Positions 44,523 through 52,455 of a stretch of DNA of 64,000 nt are shown here, in pieces. A program made the position numbers and the translations under genes. Below the pieces are notes generated by a model, which was given only the letters and a program-made list of their open reading frames with translations, was not told the origin of the DNA and searched no databases. Origin of the DNA: Anabaena sphaerica FACHB-251 (GTDB lineage Bacteria > Cyanobacteriota > Cyanobacteriia > Cyanobacteriales > Nostocaceae); NCBI RefSeq assembly GCF_014696825.1, contig NZ_JACJQU010000004.1:124001-188000 (forward strand). Reading direction: 5' to 3'. Positions within the stretch are counted from its first letter, which is position 1. The number at the start of each line of letters is the position of its first letter.

Positions 44523-45092
44523 ATGATAGTTGCTACGGCTAAAAAAATGACCTTTGAAGAATTTCTTCAATTTGATGATGGTACAGATACTTTATATGAA
44601 TTGGAGAACGGAGAATTAATTCCTATGCCTTTAGAAAGTGAGCTAAATCGGCGCATAGCAATGTTTTTATTAATCTATTTTTCTCAATTAGGTATTCCCT
44701 ATTACCGCTTGAGTATGAAAACAGAAATGGCTGTATATAGTCGGCAGGTCGGGGTGCGTGTTCCTGATTTGATCGTGTTTTCTGAAGAATTAGCTCAGGT
44801 AATGCAGGGTGCTACACGCTCTCTAATTTTAATGGATATGCCACCACCTTTGTTAGTTGTCGAGATAGTAAGTCCAAATCAGGAAAATCGAGATTATCGT
44901 TACAAGCGTTCTGAGTATGCAGCACGAGGTATTGCTGAATATTGGATTGTTGATCCGATGCAGCAAAAGGTAACGGTTTTAGAGTGGGTAGAAGGTTTTT
45001 ATGAAGAGCAAGTTTTTACAGTTGATCAGACAATTTGTTCTCCTTTATTTATGGATCTCAAGTTAAATGTAGCTGAGGTTTTACAAGGATAA
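44523..45092 (+). CDS. Uma2 family endonuclease-like protein
   Basis: 189 residues, Uma2 (DUF820) family: MTFEEFLQFDDGTDTLYELENGELI, VRVPDLIVFSEE, PPLLVVEIVSPNQENRDYRYKRSEYAARGI and EYWIVDPMQQKV. The PD-(D/E)xK-like acidic residues (the Asp of VPDL, the Glu of VVEI) are present. It sits between the permease and ATPase genes of an ABC transporter, with its own Shine-Dalgarno-like AGGGAGAA, and so looks like an insertion that splits the transporter operon. Biological role uncertain. Confidence 0.87.
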   Translation: MIVATAKKMTFEEFLQFDDGTDTLYELENGELIPMPLESELNRRIAMFLLIYFSQLGIPYYRLSMKTEMAVYSRQVGVRVPDLIVFSEELAQVMQGATRSLILMDMPPPLLVVEIVSPNQENRDYRYKRSEYAARGIAEYWIVDPMQQKVTVLEWVEGFYEEQVFTVDQTICSPLFMDLKLNVAEVLQG

Positions 45093-45193
45093 AATATAAT
45101 GAAAGCTATTGATAAAACTAGGCATTAAGTATTTGTCGAAAATCATTCATAAATCATTCATAATAATTAAAATTAAGTTGAGAATAAATCATT

Positions 45194-45979
45194 ATGGTAA
45201 ATAATATAGCATCCCCCCAATTTCCCCTATTAGCTGCTACCGGACTTTGTAAAAGCTTCGGTGGCATTCAAGCTGTTAAAGAGGTCAATATCGAAGTTAT
45301 TAAAGGTAGCATTACTGGTTTGATTGGTCCTAATGGTGCTGGTAAAACTACTTTATTTAATTTACTATCAAATTTCATCCACCCAGATAAGGGAAGAGTG
45401 ATTTTTGATGGTGAACCTATTCATAATTTACAACCATATCAAATTGCTCAACAAGGTTTAATTCGCACCTTTCAAGTAGCGCGAACTCTTTCGCGGTTGT
45501 CGGTTTTAGAAAATATGCTGTTAGCAGCACAAAAACAAACCGGGGAGAATTTTTGGCAAGTTCAGTTTCAACCGCACGTTGTCGCTAAAGAAGAAAAACA
45601 ACTCAAAGAAAGAGCAATGTTTTTATTAGAGTCTGTAGGGTTAGACAAAAAAGCAAATGACTATGCTGGTGGTTTATCTGGGGGACAGCGCAAGCTGCTG
45701 GAAATGGGAAGGGCTTTGATGACTAATCCTAAGTTAATTTTATTAGATGAACCTGCTGCGGGGGTGAATCCCAAATTAATTGATGATATATGCGATCGCA
45801 TTCTCAGGTGGAACCGTGAAGACGAGATGACTTTTTTAATTATTGAACACAATATGGATGTGATTATGTCCTTGTGCGATCGCGTCTGGGTACTAGCAGA
45901 AGGGCAAAATTTAGCCGTCGGTACTCCCACTGAAATTCAAAGAAATACTAAAGTTTTAGAGGCATATTTGGGAGAATAG
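45194..45979 (+). CDS. branched-chain/neutral amino-acid ABC transporter ATPase (LivG type)
   Basis: 261 residues. Walker A GPNGAGKTTLFNLLS, LivG-specific IRTFQVARTL, signature LSGGQRKLLEMGRALM, Walker B LILLDEPAAGVNP, and the H-loop IIEHNMDVIM. Energises uptake together with a LivM/LivH-type membrane pair. The only such permease in view is the LivM-type gene at 43312, separated from it by the Uma2 gene. The binding protein and second permease must lie elsewhere, as is the case for the dispersed Nat genes of Anabaena. Confidence 0.9.
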   Translation: MVNNIASPQFPLLAATGLCKSFGGIQAVKEVNIEVIKGSITGLIGPNGAGKTTLFNLLSNFIHPDKGRVIFDGEPIHNLQPYQIAQQGLIRTFQVARTLSRLSVLENMLLAAQKQTGENFWQVQFQPHVVAKEEKQLKERAMFLLESVGLDKKANDYAGGLSGGQRKLLEMGRALMTNPKLILLDEPAAGVNPKLIDDICDRILRWNREDEMTFLIIEHNMDVIMSLCDRVWVLAEGQNLAVGTPTEIQRNTKVLEAYLGE

Positions 45980-46244
45980 ACAAATGATAAAAATCAGCAT
46001 TTTTACCCTTGGCTTGAACAACATAATTAAGCCAGTATATCAGTAGACTTTTGAGTTAAAATATTAGTTAGGAGGTAAGATATTTGTTTTCAATATCTTC
46101 ATATGCTCGATATTGTTTACTTCTGGTTTTGTTTAACAATATTAACTCCCCATTTTTTGCCTAGAAACATTAAGATTTAATAATTCATTTTTCAATTGCC
46201 ATATGTTATACACATTTGCAAGCAGAAAAAGAAGAAGAGGGTGT

Positions 46245-46421
46245 ATGCTCCAACCAGGTACATCCCTTGTCGAAGCAGCTAGATTTTTGGGTGTAGACCA
46301 AAGCACCTTGTATACAGCTTTAAGAACAGGACAAATTCCCACAACTAGACGAAATGGTTGCACTGTCATTACTCAAGGTGCATTAATGGACTATCAAGCC
46401 AGAATGCGACACATTTTGTAA
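46245..46421 (+). CDS. small helix-turn-helix protein (excisionase-like)
   Basis: 58 residues from the ATG at 46245, chosen because a purine-rich GAAGAGGG lies just 5' of it; an upstream ATG at 46203 would add 14 basic residues. The domain is an HTH_17/MerR-like fold: SLVEAARFLGVDQSTLYTALRTGQIP followed by a wing with TVITQGALMDYQARM. Probably binds DNA. Convergent with the dioxygenase gene, with a hairpin between. No mobile-element integrase is in view. Confidence 0.65.
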   Translation: MLQPGTSLVEAARFLGVDQSTLYTALRTGQIPTTRRNGCTVITQGALMDYQARMRHIL

Positions 46422-46476
46422 TTCTGGGTAATTTTTTGGAATTTGCATCACCTTGATATAGCAATATTATCCTATC

Positions 46477-46509
46477 AGATACCTGACTTCTTAAAGAAGT
46501 CGGGTATCT
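46477..46509. repeat. GATCCCCGACTTCT-type hairpin, copy 4
   Basis: Arms AGATACCTGACTTCT and AGAAGTCGGGTATCT around TAA. Compared with other copies, the C:G at the fifth pair is A:T here, a paired change. Lies between two convergent genes (HTH and dioxygenase) and can serve both as terminator. Confidence 0.75.
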
Positions 46510-46572
46510 TGTATATTATACTACTTTATAACTGTTATATTGCCATTTTTACCTTTACTTGAATTTGTAGGA

Positions 46573-47274
46573 TTAATTGTTAACTGAAACAGCATTACCG
46601 CAACGTTGATTTGCTGGTACTGCTGCCATGATTTTTTGCGGATTTGGTAAATTTAAATTGGACATGAATTCAATAAAACTATCGCGGTTATGTCCTTGAA
46701 ATCTAGGATTGTATTGCTTTTCTTCTCCAATAGTGGAAACTGTAAAACCGTTGTAATCATGTCCTGGATAAACTAAAGTTTCATCTGGAAGAGCAAATAG
46801 TCTTTCTGTGACTACATCAAACAAAGTTCCTGCATCACCACTTTGAAAATCAGTTCTTCCACAACCACGAATTAATAAGGAATCTCCTGTTAATAACTTT
46901 TCTTGGTTGACTAAATAAGCTAGATGACTGTCTGTATGTCCTGGTGTGGCGATCGCTTCAATTACAATTGATCCTAGTTCTAGAATTTCTCCATCTTTGA
47001 TTTTTTGATCTGCACAATTCGCAGCTGCATTTTCCGGTATAGCTCCTAAACATCCGGTTAGTTGACGTAATTTACCTGTACCCGTAATGTGATCTGCATG
47101 AATGTGAGTTTCTAAACAGTAGTGCAGTGTCAAACCTAATTCCTGAATTAGTTGTGAATCTCGTTCTACCTGTTCTAATACCGGATCTACGACAATTGCT
47201 GCTTTTGTATTTTCGTCAGCAATTAGATATGTATATGTACTAGATTCCTTGTCAAAAAGTTGGCGAAATAACAT
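46573..47274 (-). CDS. persulfide dioxygenase-like MBL-fold enzyme (ETHE1/Blh type)
   Basis: 233 residues from the ATG at 47274, which has an excellent Shine-Dalgarno (GGAGGTG, 5 bases away); an outer ATG at 47292 lies before that signal. Metallo-beta-lactamase motifs: THIHADHITGTGKLRQ, ATPGHTDSHLAYLV, LLTGDSLLIRGCGRTDFQ and VYPGHDYNGF. These match the ETHE1 group, which uses Fe(II) to oxidise glutathione persulfide to sulfite. It is divergent from an ArsR/BigR-type gene, the classic arrangement for sulfide-responsive control. Confidence 0.85.
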   Translation of the reverse strand: MLFRQLFDKESSTYTYLIADENTKAAIVVDPVLEQVERDSQLIQELGLTLHYCLETHIHADHITGTGKLRQLTGCLGAIPENAAANCADQKIKDGEILELGSIVIEAIATPGHTDSHLAYLVNQEKLLTGDSLLIRGCGRTDFQSGDAGTLFDVVTERLFALPDETLVYPGHDYNGFTVSTIGEEKQYNPRFQGHNRDSFIEFMSNLNLPNPQKIMAAVPANQRCGNAVSVNN

Positions 47275-47307
47275 TTTTTCACCTCCGCTCATTTTTACTT
47301 ATTTAAT

Positions 47308-47321
47308 CATATAACTATATG
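47308..47321. promoter_or_regulatory. candidate operator between dioxygenase and ArsR genes
   Basis: CATATA-AC-TATATG, a perfect 14-bp inverted repeat near the middle of the 90-bp divergent gap. AT-rich palindromes in this position are typical binding sites for ArsR/BigR-type repressors. The role is inferred. Confidence 0.5.
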
Positions 47322-47364
47322 GTAAAATAATCAAGATAAAGTTATAAAATTCTTCTAGTTTTCT

Positions 47365-47697
47365 ATGTCAGAGATATTTCCAGGCGCTCTTAGTCAGGTT
47401 GCAGAATATTTTAAAGTGCTGTCCGAGGTCAGTCGGTTACAAGTGTTGTGTTGTTTGAAAACTGGAGCGAAGAATGTAACCCAAATCATTGCGGAGACGG
47501 GACTAGGACAAGCGAATGTATCGAAGCATCTGAAGATTTTGACTCAAGCAGGTATTGTCAAACGGACACCGGAGGGAGTCAGCGTCATTTATGAAATCGC
47601 TGATCCTATTTTATTTCAGTTATGTGATTTGGTGTGCGATCGCTTATCCGTCAGACTCGAAGAACAAACCAAGCAGTTAGAACAACTCAAAATGTGA
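47365..47697 (+). CDS. ArsR-family repressor, BigR/SqrR-like
   Basis: 110 residues, ArsR winged helix: SEVSRLQVLCCLKTGAKNV, recognition helix GLGQANVSKHLKILTQAGIV and wing EGVSVIYEI. Cysteines 29/30 (helix 2) and 87/91 (helix 5) sit roughly where BigR and SqrR carry their persulfide-sensing pair; no metal-site CxC motif of ArsR/SmtB is seen. With a persulfide dioxygenase gene in divergent orientation and a palindrome between them, the best reading is a sulfide/persulfide-responsive repressor. Confidence 0.8.
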   Translation: MSEIFPGALSQVAEYFKVLSEVSRLQVLCCLKTGAKNVTQIIAETGLGQANVSKHLKILTQAGIVKRTPEGVSVIYEIADPILFQLCDLVCDRLSVRLEEQTKQLEQLKM

Positions 47698-47784
47698 GGG
47701 GACTGGGGACTGGGAATTGGGAAAAATCTTCTCCCCTGCTCCCCTGCTCCTCTGCTCCTCTGCTCCTCTGCTCCCCTGCTGATT

Positions 47785-49071
47785 TCAGCTAAACTGTTTC
47801 CCTGCGTCTAAGTTAAATAACATTTGCAGAGTCTGCATACAATTACGTCTGGCCTCAACATCCTGTTGCGCCCGTAATTGTACCATTGGGTCATGTAATA
47901 TTTTATTAACTATTCCTCTTGTTAAAGCCTCAATGACTTCTTGGTGTTTTTCTCCAAATTCCGAACCCAAGCGCGATAAAGCCTTTTCTAGTTCTTGTTC
48001 GCGGATGCTTTCAATTTTATTCCGCAGAGAACTGATAGTAGAAACAGTTTCTAAACTCCGCCACCACACATCAAAAGCTTCTGCCTCTTCATCTAGGAGT
48101 TTTTCCGCTTCCTGTGCCATTTTGCGGCGACTTTCGTAATTTTGCGCCACAACCGCTTTTAAATCGTCCACATTAAACGCCTGGACATTTACTAAATCAT
48201 TTACATCTGCATCTACATTCCTGGGTACAGAAATATCAAATAACATCAGCGAATGATTAGGGTCTAAAACCATTTCTAACTTAGCCCGGTCTAGAATCGG
48301 TTCAGTTGCAGAAGTGCTGGTAAACACCAAATCACTATTAGCCACCACAGACATCATTTCCGGGAGCAGATGGATGACAATAGGTTGTTCTGGGAAATGT
48401 TTAGCTAATTCTTCCGCACGTTCACGGGAACGATTAACAATACTAATTCGAGTTGCACCCTTAGAAATCAGGTGTTGTACCAATAACCGGGACATTTTCC
48501 CCGCACCGAGAATAGCCACACGGTAGGGAGCTAAATTTTCTACTTTTATCTGAGCCAACTCCACAGCAGCGGAACTGATGGAAACTGCACCAGTACCAAT
48601 ACTAGTTTCGGTGCGAACCCGCTTACCAGCAGTTAAAGCTTGTTTAAATAAGCGATTTAAAATTGTTTTTATACCATTGTATTGCTGTCCCAGTTTGTGA
48701 GTATTTTTCACCTGAGCCAGTATTTGACCTTCACCCAGAACAAGACTATCTAAACCAGCGGACACCCGCATAATGTGCATGACTGAATCAGTGTGCATCA
48801 ACATAAACAAATGTTGTCGCAGAGACATCACAGGTAATTTGCTGTGTTCTGCCAGAAACTGGGTAACTTCTTGAAGACCTTGAGTGATTTCATCACTAAC
48901 AATGTAGATTTCCAGACGGTTACAGGTGCTGAGGATAGCTACTTCATCAATATGAGGATAGCTGAGGAGATGAGCGATCGCACCTTCAGTTTGAGGTTCG
49001 GGAATACTTAATTTTTCTCTAACTTCTACAGGGGCTGTTTTATGGCTTAACCCCACCACTGCAATATTCAT
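47785..49071 (-). CDS. hemA: glutamyl-tRNA reductase
   Basis: First committed enzyme of tetrapyrrole (chlorophyll, haem, bilin) synthesis; reduces Glu-tRNA to glutamate-1-semialdehyde. 428 residues. The catalytic Cys is in [10 protein letters not shown] (about residue 50), followed by [10 protein letters not shown], the NADPH-binding [12 protein letters not shown] and the C-terminal dimerisation helices (about 310-420). Typical start [21 protein letters not shown]. The upstream DNA is a heptamer array rather than a Shine-Dalgarno. glpX lies just 5' on the same strand. Confidence 0.96.
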   Translation of the reverse strand: MNIAVVGLSHKTAPVEVREKLSIPEPQTEGAIAHLLSYPHIDEVAILSTCNRLEIYIVSDEITQGLQEVTQFLAEHSKLPVMSLRQHLFMLMHTDSVMHIMRVSAGLDSLVLGEGQILAQVKNTHKLGQQYNGIKTILNRLFKQALTAGKRVRTETSIGTGAVSISSAAVELAQIKVENLAPYRVAILGAGKMSRLLVQHLISKGATRISIVNRSRERAEELAKHFPEQPIVIHLLPEMMSVVANSDLVFTSTSATEPILDRAKLEMVLDPNHSLMLFDISVPRNVDADVNDLVNVQAFNVDDLKAVVAQNYESRRKMAQEAEKLLDEEAEAFDVWWRSLETVSTISSLRNKIESIREQELEKALSRLGSEFGEKHQEVIEALTRGIVNKILHDPMVQLRAQQDVEARRNCMQTLQMLFNLDAGKQFS

Positions 49072-49077
49072 TTCTTA

Positions 49078-49145
49078 AAATTGGTAATTGGTAATGGGTA
49101 ATTGGTAATTAGTAATTGGTAATTGGTAATTGGTAATTGGTGGTA
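49078..49145. repeat. heptamer array (TAATTGG/GTAATTG) 5' of hemA
   Basis: About nine heptamers, mostly TAATTGG with variants TAATGGG and TAATTAG, followed by ATCACCA-type units near 49160. The array begins 7 bp from the hemA start codon and fills most of the 117-bp gap to glpX. Confidence 0.9.
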
Positions 49146-49188
49146 GTTTTTCCCCAATCACCAATCACCAGTCACCAATCACCAGTTA

Positions 49189-50226
49189 CTACCGGAGTTG
49201 GATAACCTTGGGTTCTTCAAATAAGTGAACTGTATCTACAAAGCGAGCAGTTTTAGATTGGCTGGAAATAACCAAGCTTTGAGTTCTAGCACCACCGTGG
49301 AAGAAACGCACACCATCCATCAGAGTTCCGGGGGTGATACCGCAAGCTGCAAATAGCACTGTATTACCAGAAGCTAATTCGTCAGAATTGTATATCTTGT
49401 CTGGATCAGTGATGTTCATTTCTGCCAAACGGGCAAGATTACCTTCTCTGCTTTCACCAATCAAACCTGTTTGTACCACTTCTGGATCGTAAATCAATTG
49501 TCCTTGGAAGTGTCCACCCAAGCAACGCATAGCCGCAGCAGAAATTACACCTTCTGGTGCAGCACCAATGCCCATCAAGGCATGAATGTTAGTACCGGCG
49601 AAAGCGCAAGAGATAGCAGCAGAAACGTCACCATCACTGATCAGTCTGACTCTTGCTCCAGCGGTGCGAATTTCCTGAATCAGGTCTTTGTGACGGGGAC
49701 GATCCATCACTACTACTACCAATTCTTCAACAGCACGGTTTAAGCACTCAGAAAGGATTTTCAGGTTTTCTGTAGCTGACTTGTTGATATCAACATGACC
49801 TCTAGCAGCTGCTGGTGCTGCAAGTTTCTTCATGTAGAAGTCAGGAGCAGCAAATAAACCGCCTTTTTCGGAAATTGCCAAAACTGCCATGGAGCCATTT
49901 TGACCATAAGCAACCAGGTTAGTACCTTCGCAAGGGTCAACCGCAATGTCAATTTCTACCAATTCATCAGGGTTACAGAAATTTTTTGCATCTGGTTGAG
50001 TACAGATACCGACTTCTTCACCAATGTAAAGCATGGGAGCTTCATCGCGTTCGCCTTCGCCGATAACGATGCGACCACGCATATGGATTTTGTTCATCCG
50101 TTCCCGCATAGCTTCTACTGCTACTTCGTCAGCAGTATTCTTTTCGCCTTTACCCATCCACTTCGAGGAGGCGATCGCTGCTTGCTCAACTACTTCAATA
50201 ATCTCTAACCCAAGTGTATTTTCCAC
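49189..50226 (-). CDS. glpX: fructose-1,6-/sedoheptulose-1,7-bisphosphatase, class II
   Basis: 345 residues; the bifunctional Calvin-cycle phosphatase of cyanobacteria. Metal/substrate motifs: [54 protein letters not shown] and [20 protein letters not shown]. Acts in carbon fixation to regenerate RuBP. Upstream of hemA on the same strand, an association also seen in other cyanobacteria. Confidence 0.96.
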   Translation of the reverse strand: MENTLGLEIIEVVEQAAIASSKWMGKGEKNTADEVAVEAMRERMNKIHMRGRIVIGEGERDEAPMLYIGEEVGICTQPDAKNFCNPDELVEIDIAVDPCEGTNLVAYGQNGSMAVLAISEKGGLFAAPDFYMKKLAAPAAARGHVDINKSATENLKILSECLNRAVEELVVVVMDRPRHKDLIQEIRTAGARVRLISDGDVSAAISCAFAGTNIHALMGIGAAPEGVISAAAMRCLGGHFQGQLIYDPEVVQTGLIGESREGNLARLAEMNITDPDKIYNSDELASGNTVLFAACGITPGTLMDGVRFFHGGARTQSLVISSQSKTARFVDTVHLFEEPKVIQLR

Positions 50227-50440
50227 AGGACTGCCCTCTCAATTGCTGATCTTAGCGTCGTTTTATCTGGCCATTTCAGTTTTCAAGTCTACCAAAGTAC
50301 GGATACATATAGAAAAAAGTTAAGTTTTACTGCTGTGAAAATCTAATTGGCACAGAATGAAAGAAAATAACAGTGCTTTTGTATCAACGCGGTAAATGAT
50401 CTAGGCTAGAGATAAATAACAAAAATCTCTAAGTCAGAAT

Positions 50441-50761
50441 ATGCTGGACTTTCTCAACCCCCTTTTAGGTCGCCACCCAGAGCGTATCAAAGCCAACGTA
50501 GAAATTTACACTTGGCAAACCTGCCCTTACTGCATCCGCGCCAAAATGCTGCTGTGGTGGAAAGGTGTCAGATTCACCGAATACAAAATTGACGGTGACG
50601 AAGCAGCGAGAGCAAATATGGCAGAACGCGCCAACGGCCGCCGCAGTGTCCCCCAAATCTTTATCAATAATCAACATATAGGCGGTTGTGATGACCTGTA
50701 TGAGTTGGATACCAAAGGTCAACTCGATCCTTTGTTAATTCAGGTGACAGGTGACAGTTGA
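50441..50761 (+). CDS. grxC: glutaredoxin 3 (dithiol)
   Basis: 106 residues. Active site CPYC in YTWQTCPYCIRAKMLL, with cis-Pro in RRSVPQIFINNQHIGG and the C-terminal GGCDDLYEL. Reduces disulfides and glutathionylated proteins using glutathione. The last codons run into GACAGGTGACAG repeat DNA. A typical cyanobacterial length with a short N-terminal extension. Confidence 0.94.
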   Translation: MLDFLNPLLGRHPERIKANVEIYTWQTCPYCIRAKMLLWWKGVRFTEYKIDGDEAARANMAERANGRRSVPQIFINNQHIGGCDDLYELDTKGQLDPLLIQVTGDS

Positions 50762-50918
50762 CAGGTGACAGCGAAGAGGCAGGGGGGCAGGGGAGCAGGG
50801 GGCAGGGGGGCAGGGGGGCAGGGAGCAGGGAGCAGGGGGAGATGAATAACTAATGACAAATGACAAATGACAAATGACAAATGACAAATGACCAATGACC
50901 AATGACCAGTTACCACCA
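50755..50918. repeat. mixed tandem repeats: GGCAGGGG-type then ATGACAA/ATGACCA heptamers
   Basis: G-rich units (GGGGGGCAGGGGAGCAGG and similar) at 50778-50840 are followed by ATGACAA heptamers (about 50855-50890) changing to ATGACCA. The final units provide the tadA start codon. Confidence 0.9.
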
Positions 50919-51386
50919 GAATATCTAAAACACCAAAAATGGATGAATCGCGCCCTAGAATTAGCACAAGTGGCTGGTGATGCTGGTGAAGTTCCTGTAG
51001 GTGCAGTGATTATTGACTCATTGGGCAACTTAATTGCCGAAGGGGAAAATAGAAAAGAACGGGACAAAGACCCTACCGCCCACGCTGAAATGATTGCGAT
51101 TCGGTCAGCTGCGAAAACCTGGCAAAGTTGGCGTTTGGATAAATGCACCCTCTATGTAACTCTCGAACCATGTCCGATGTGTGCCGGTGCCATAGTCCAT
51201 GCACGTTTGGGGACACTTGTCTATGGAGTGGACGATACCAAAACTGGCGCAATTCGTACTGTTATCAACATACCCAATAGCCCTGCTTCTAATCACCGTT
51301 TACAAGTGGTAGGAGGTATTCTAGAATCAGTCTGTCGTCAACAATTACAGACTTGGTTTGCAGCTAAAAGGCATAAGCATAAATAA
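50895..51386 (+). CDS. tadA: tRNA adenosine deaminase
   Basis: 163 residues. Converts A34 to inosine in tRNA-Arg(ACG). Zinc/catalytic motifs: PTAHAEMIAIRSAAK (His and the proton-shuttle Glu) and LEPCPMCAGAIVHAR (two Cys ligands). Homologues begin with a PEYxKHxxWMxRALxLA-type sequence, so translation must start near 50895; this ATG is the last unit of an ATGACCA heptamer array, so the first five or so residues are repeat-encoded. Downstream of grxC on the same strand. Confidence 0.93.
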   Translation: MTNDQLPPEYLKHQKWMNRALELAQVAGDAGEVPVGAVIIDSLGNLIAEGENRKERDKDPTAHAEMIAIRSAAKTWQSWRLDKCTLYVTLEPCPMCAGAIVHARLGTLVYGVDDTKTGAIRTVINIPNSPASNHRLQVVGGILESVCRQQLQTWFAAKRHKHK

Positions 51387-51497
51387 CAGACAGAGGTAAA
51401 ACTGTCCAGATAGCAAAACACAAATTACTCAAGAAAATCTACGGTGGACATAATCAAGTTTGCTTGATATTTTACCCGCTAACTGTCAGCCACCGTC

Positions 51498-52268
51498 ATG
51501 ATGGAATTTTACTCTGCTTCTACCAAATCTCAATCCCAATTAACAAATACCTCAGTAAATCCCCAGGTGGCTTCTAGCACGTCGCGGGTTTCTCCTTGGT
51601 TAACTCCTTTGGCCTATTGTTTGGGACATAACGTAGTTATACCGTTGTTTTTTGGTAATATTGACATCAGGGGTCAAGAAAATATCCCCAAAAATGGACC
51701 TGTTATTTTTGCACCTACCCACCGTTCTCGTTGGGATTCTTTACTGTTACCCTACGCTACAGGTCGTTATGTCACTGGTCGAGATATGCGATTTATGGTG
51801 ACAAGTAGTGAGTGTCAAGGGATACAAGGCTGGTTTGTTCTCCGCATGGGGGGTTTTCCGGTAGATACTCAACGTCCAGCGATCGCCACTTTGCGCCATA
51901 CAGTAGACTTAATGGTACAAGGAGAAATGTTAGTTATTTATCCCGAAGGTGGCATTTATCGGGATGGAAAAGTTCAACCCTTGAAGTCGGGTATTTCTCG
52001 TTTAGCTTTAAATGCTGAATCTATTCACCCTGGGTTAGAGATAAAAATTATACCCGTTGGCATCAACTACAGTCAACCTTATCCCAATTGGGGTACAGAT
52101 GTGAATATTCACATTGGCGAACCTATCAAAGTTGCAGATTATATCAATGGTTGTTTAAAACAAAACGCTAAACACCTGACCGCAGATTTAACAAATAAAT
52201 TACAACAATTAAGCCATCAACAATCAGAAATAACCTCTCATTCCTTTGCAGAAATGCCCAATTCTTAA
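51498..52268 (+). CDS. plsC: 1-acyl-sn-glycerol-3-phosphate acyltransferase family
   Basis: 256 residues. The HxxxxD motif is HRSRWD (within APTHRSRWDSLLL), followed by MGGFPVDTQRP and the phosphate-binding YPEGGIYRDGKVQPL, and a PVGINY strand. Transfers an acyl chain to lysophosphatidate in membrane lipid synthesis; related cyanobacterial paralogues differ in chain preference, so the exact substrate is inferred. No predicted membrane helix apart from a hydrophobic stretch near residues 35-55. Confidence 0.88.
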   Translation: MMEFYSASTKSQSQLTNTSVNPQVASSTSRVSPWLTPLAYCLGHNVVIPLFFGNIDIRGQENIPKNGPVIFAPTHRSRWDSLLLPYATGRYVTGRDMRFMVTSSECQGIQGWFVLRMGGFPVDTQRPAIATLRHTVDLMVQGEMLVIYPEGGIYRDGKVQPLKSGISRLALNAESIHPGLEIKIIPVGINYSQPYPNWGTDVNIHIGEPIKVADYINGCLKQNAKHLTADLTNKLQQLSHQQSEITSHSFAEMPNS

Positions 52269-52399
52269 TTTGAAATACAGGACTTTGCAAGTAAATAAAG
52301 TACACATCTTAATAGGATAAATATTGTGGGGTGGTCATCCTGCCCACCCTTGTGTACCATTCTGCATTTTCAGGTAAATGAAGCACATATTAACAATCC

Positions 52400-52432
52400 A
52401 GATCCCCGACTTTTTTGAAAAGTCGGGGATCT
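52400..52432. repeat. GATCCCCGACTTCT-type hairpin, copy 5
   Basis: Perfect arms AGATCCCCGACTTTT and AAAAGTCGGGGATCT around TTG. CTTTT/AAAAG here replaces CTTCT/AGAAG of other copies, again a paired change. Lies between convergent plsC and the protease gene. Confidence 0.8.
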
Positions 52433-52455
52433 ATACCCTTGGTTTTTAATTTTTC

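Noticed and set aside
43312-45979. Urea transporter urtCD
   Set aside because: Neither urtA, urtB nor urtE is near, and the spacing with an Uma2 gene between does not fit the urt operon; an amino-acid system is more likely, though sequence alone cannot exclude it.
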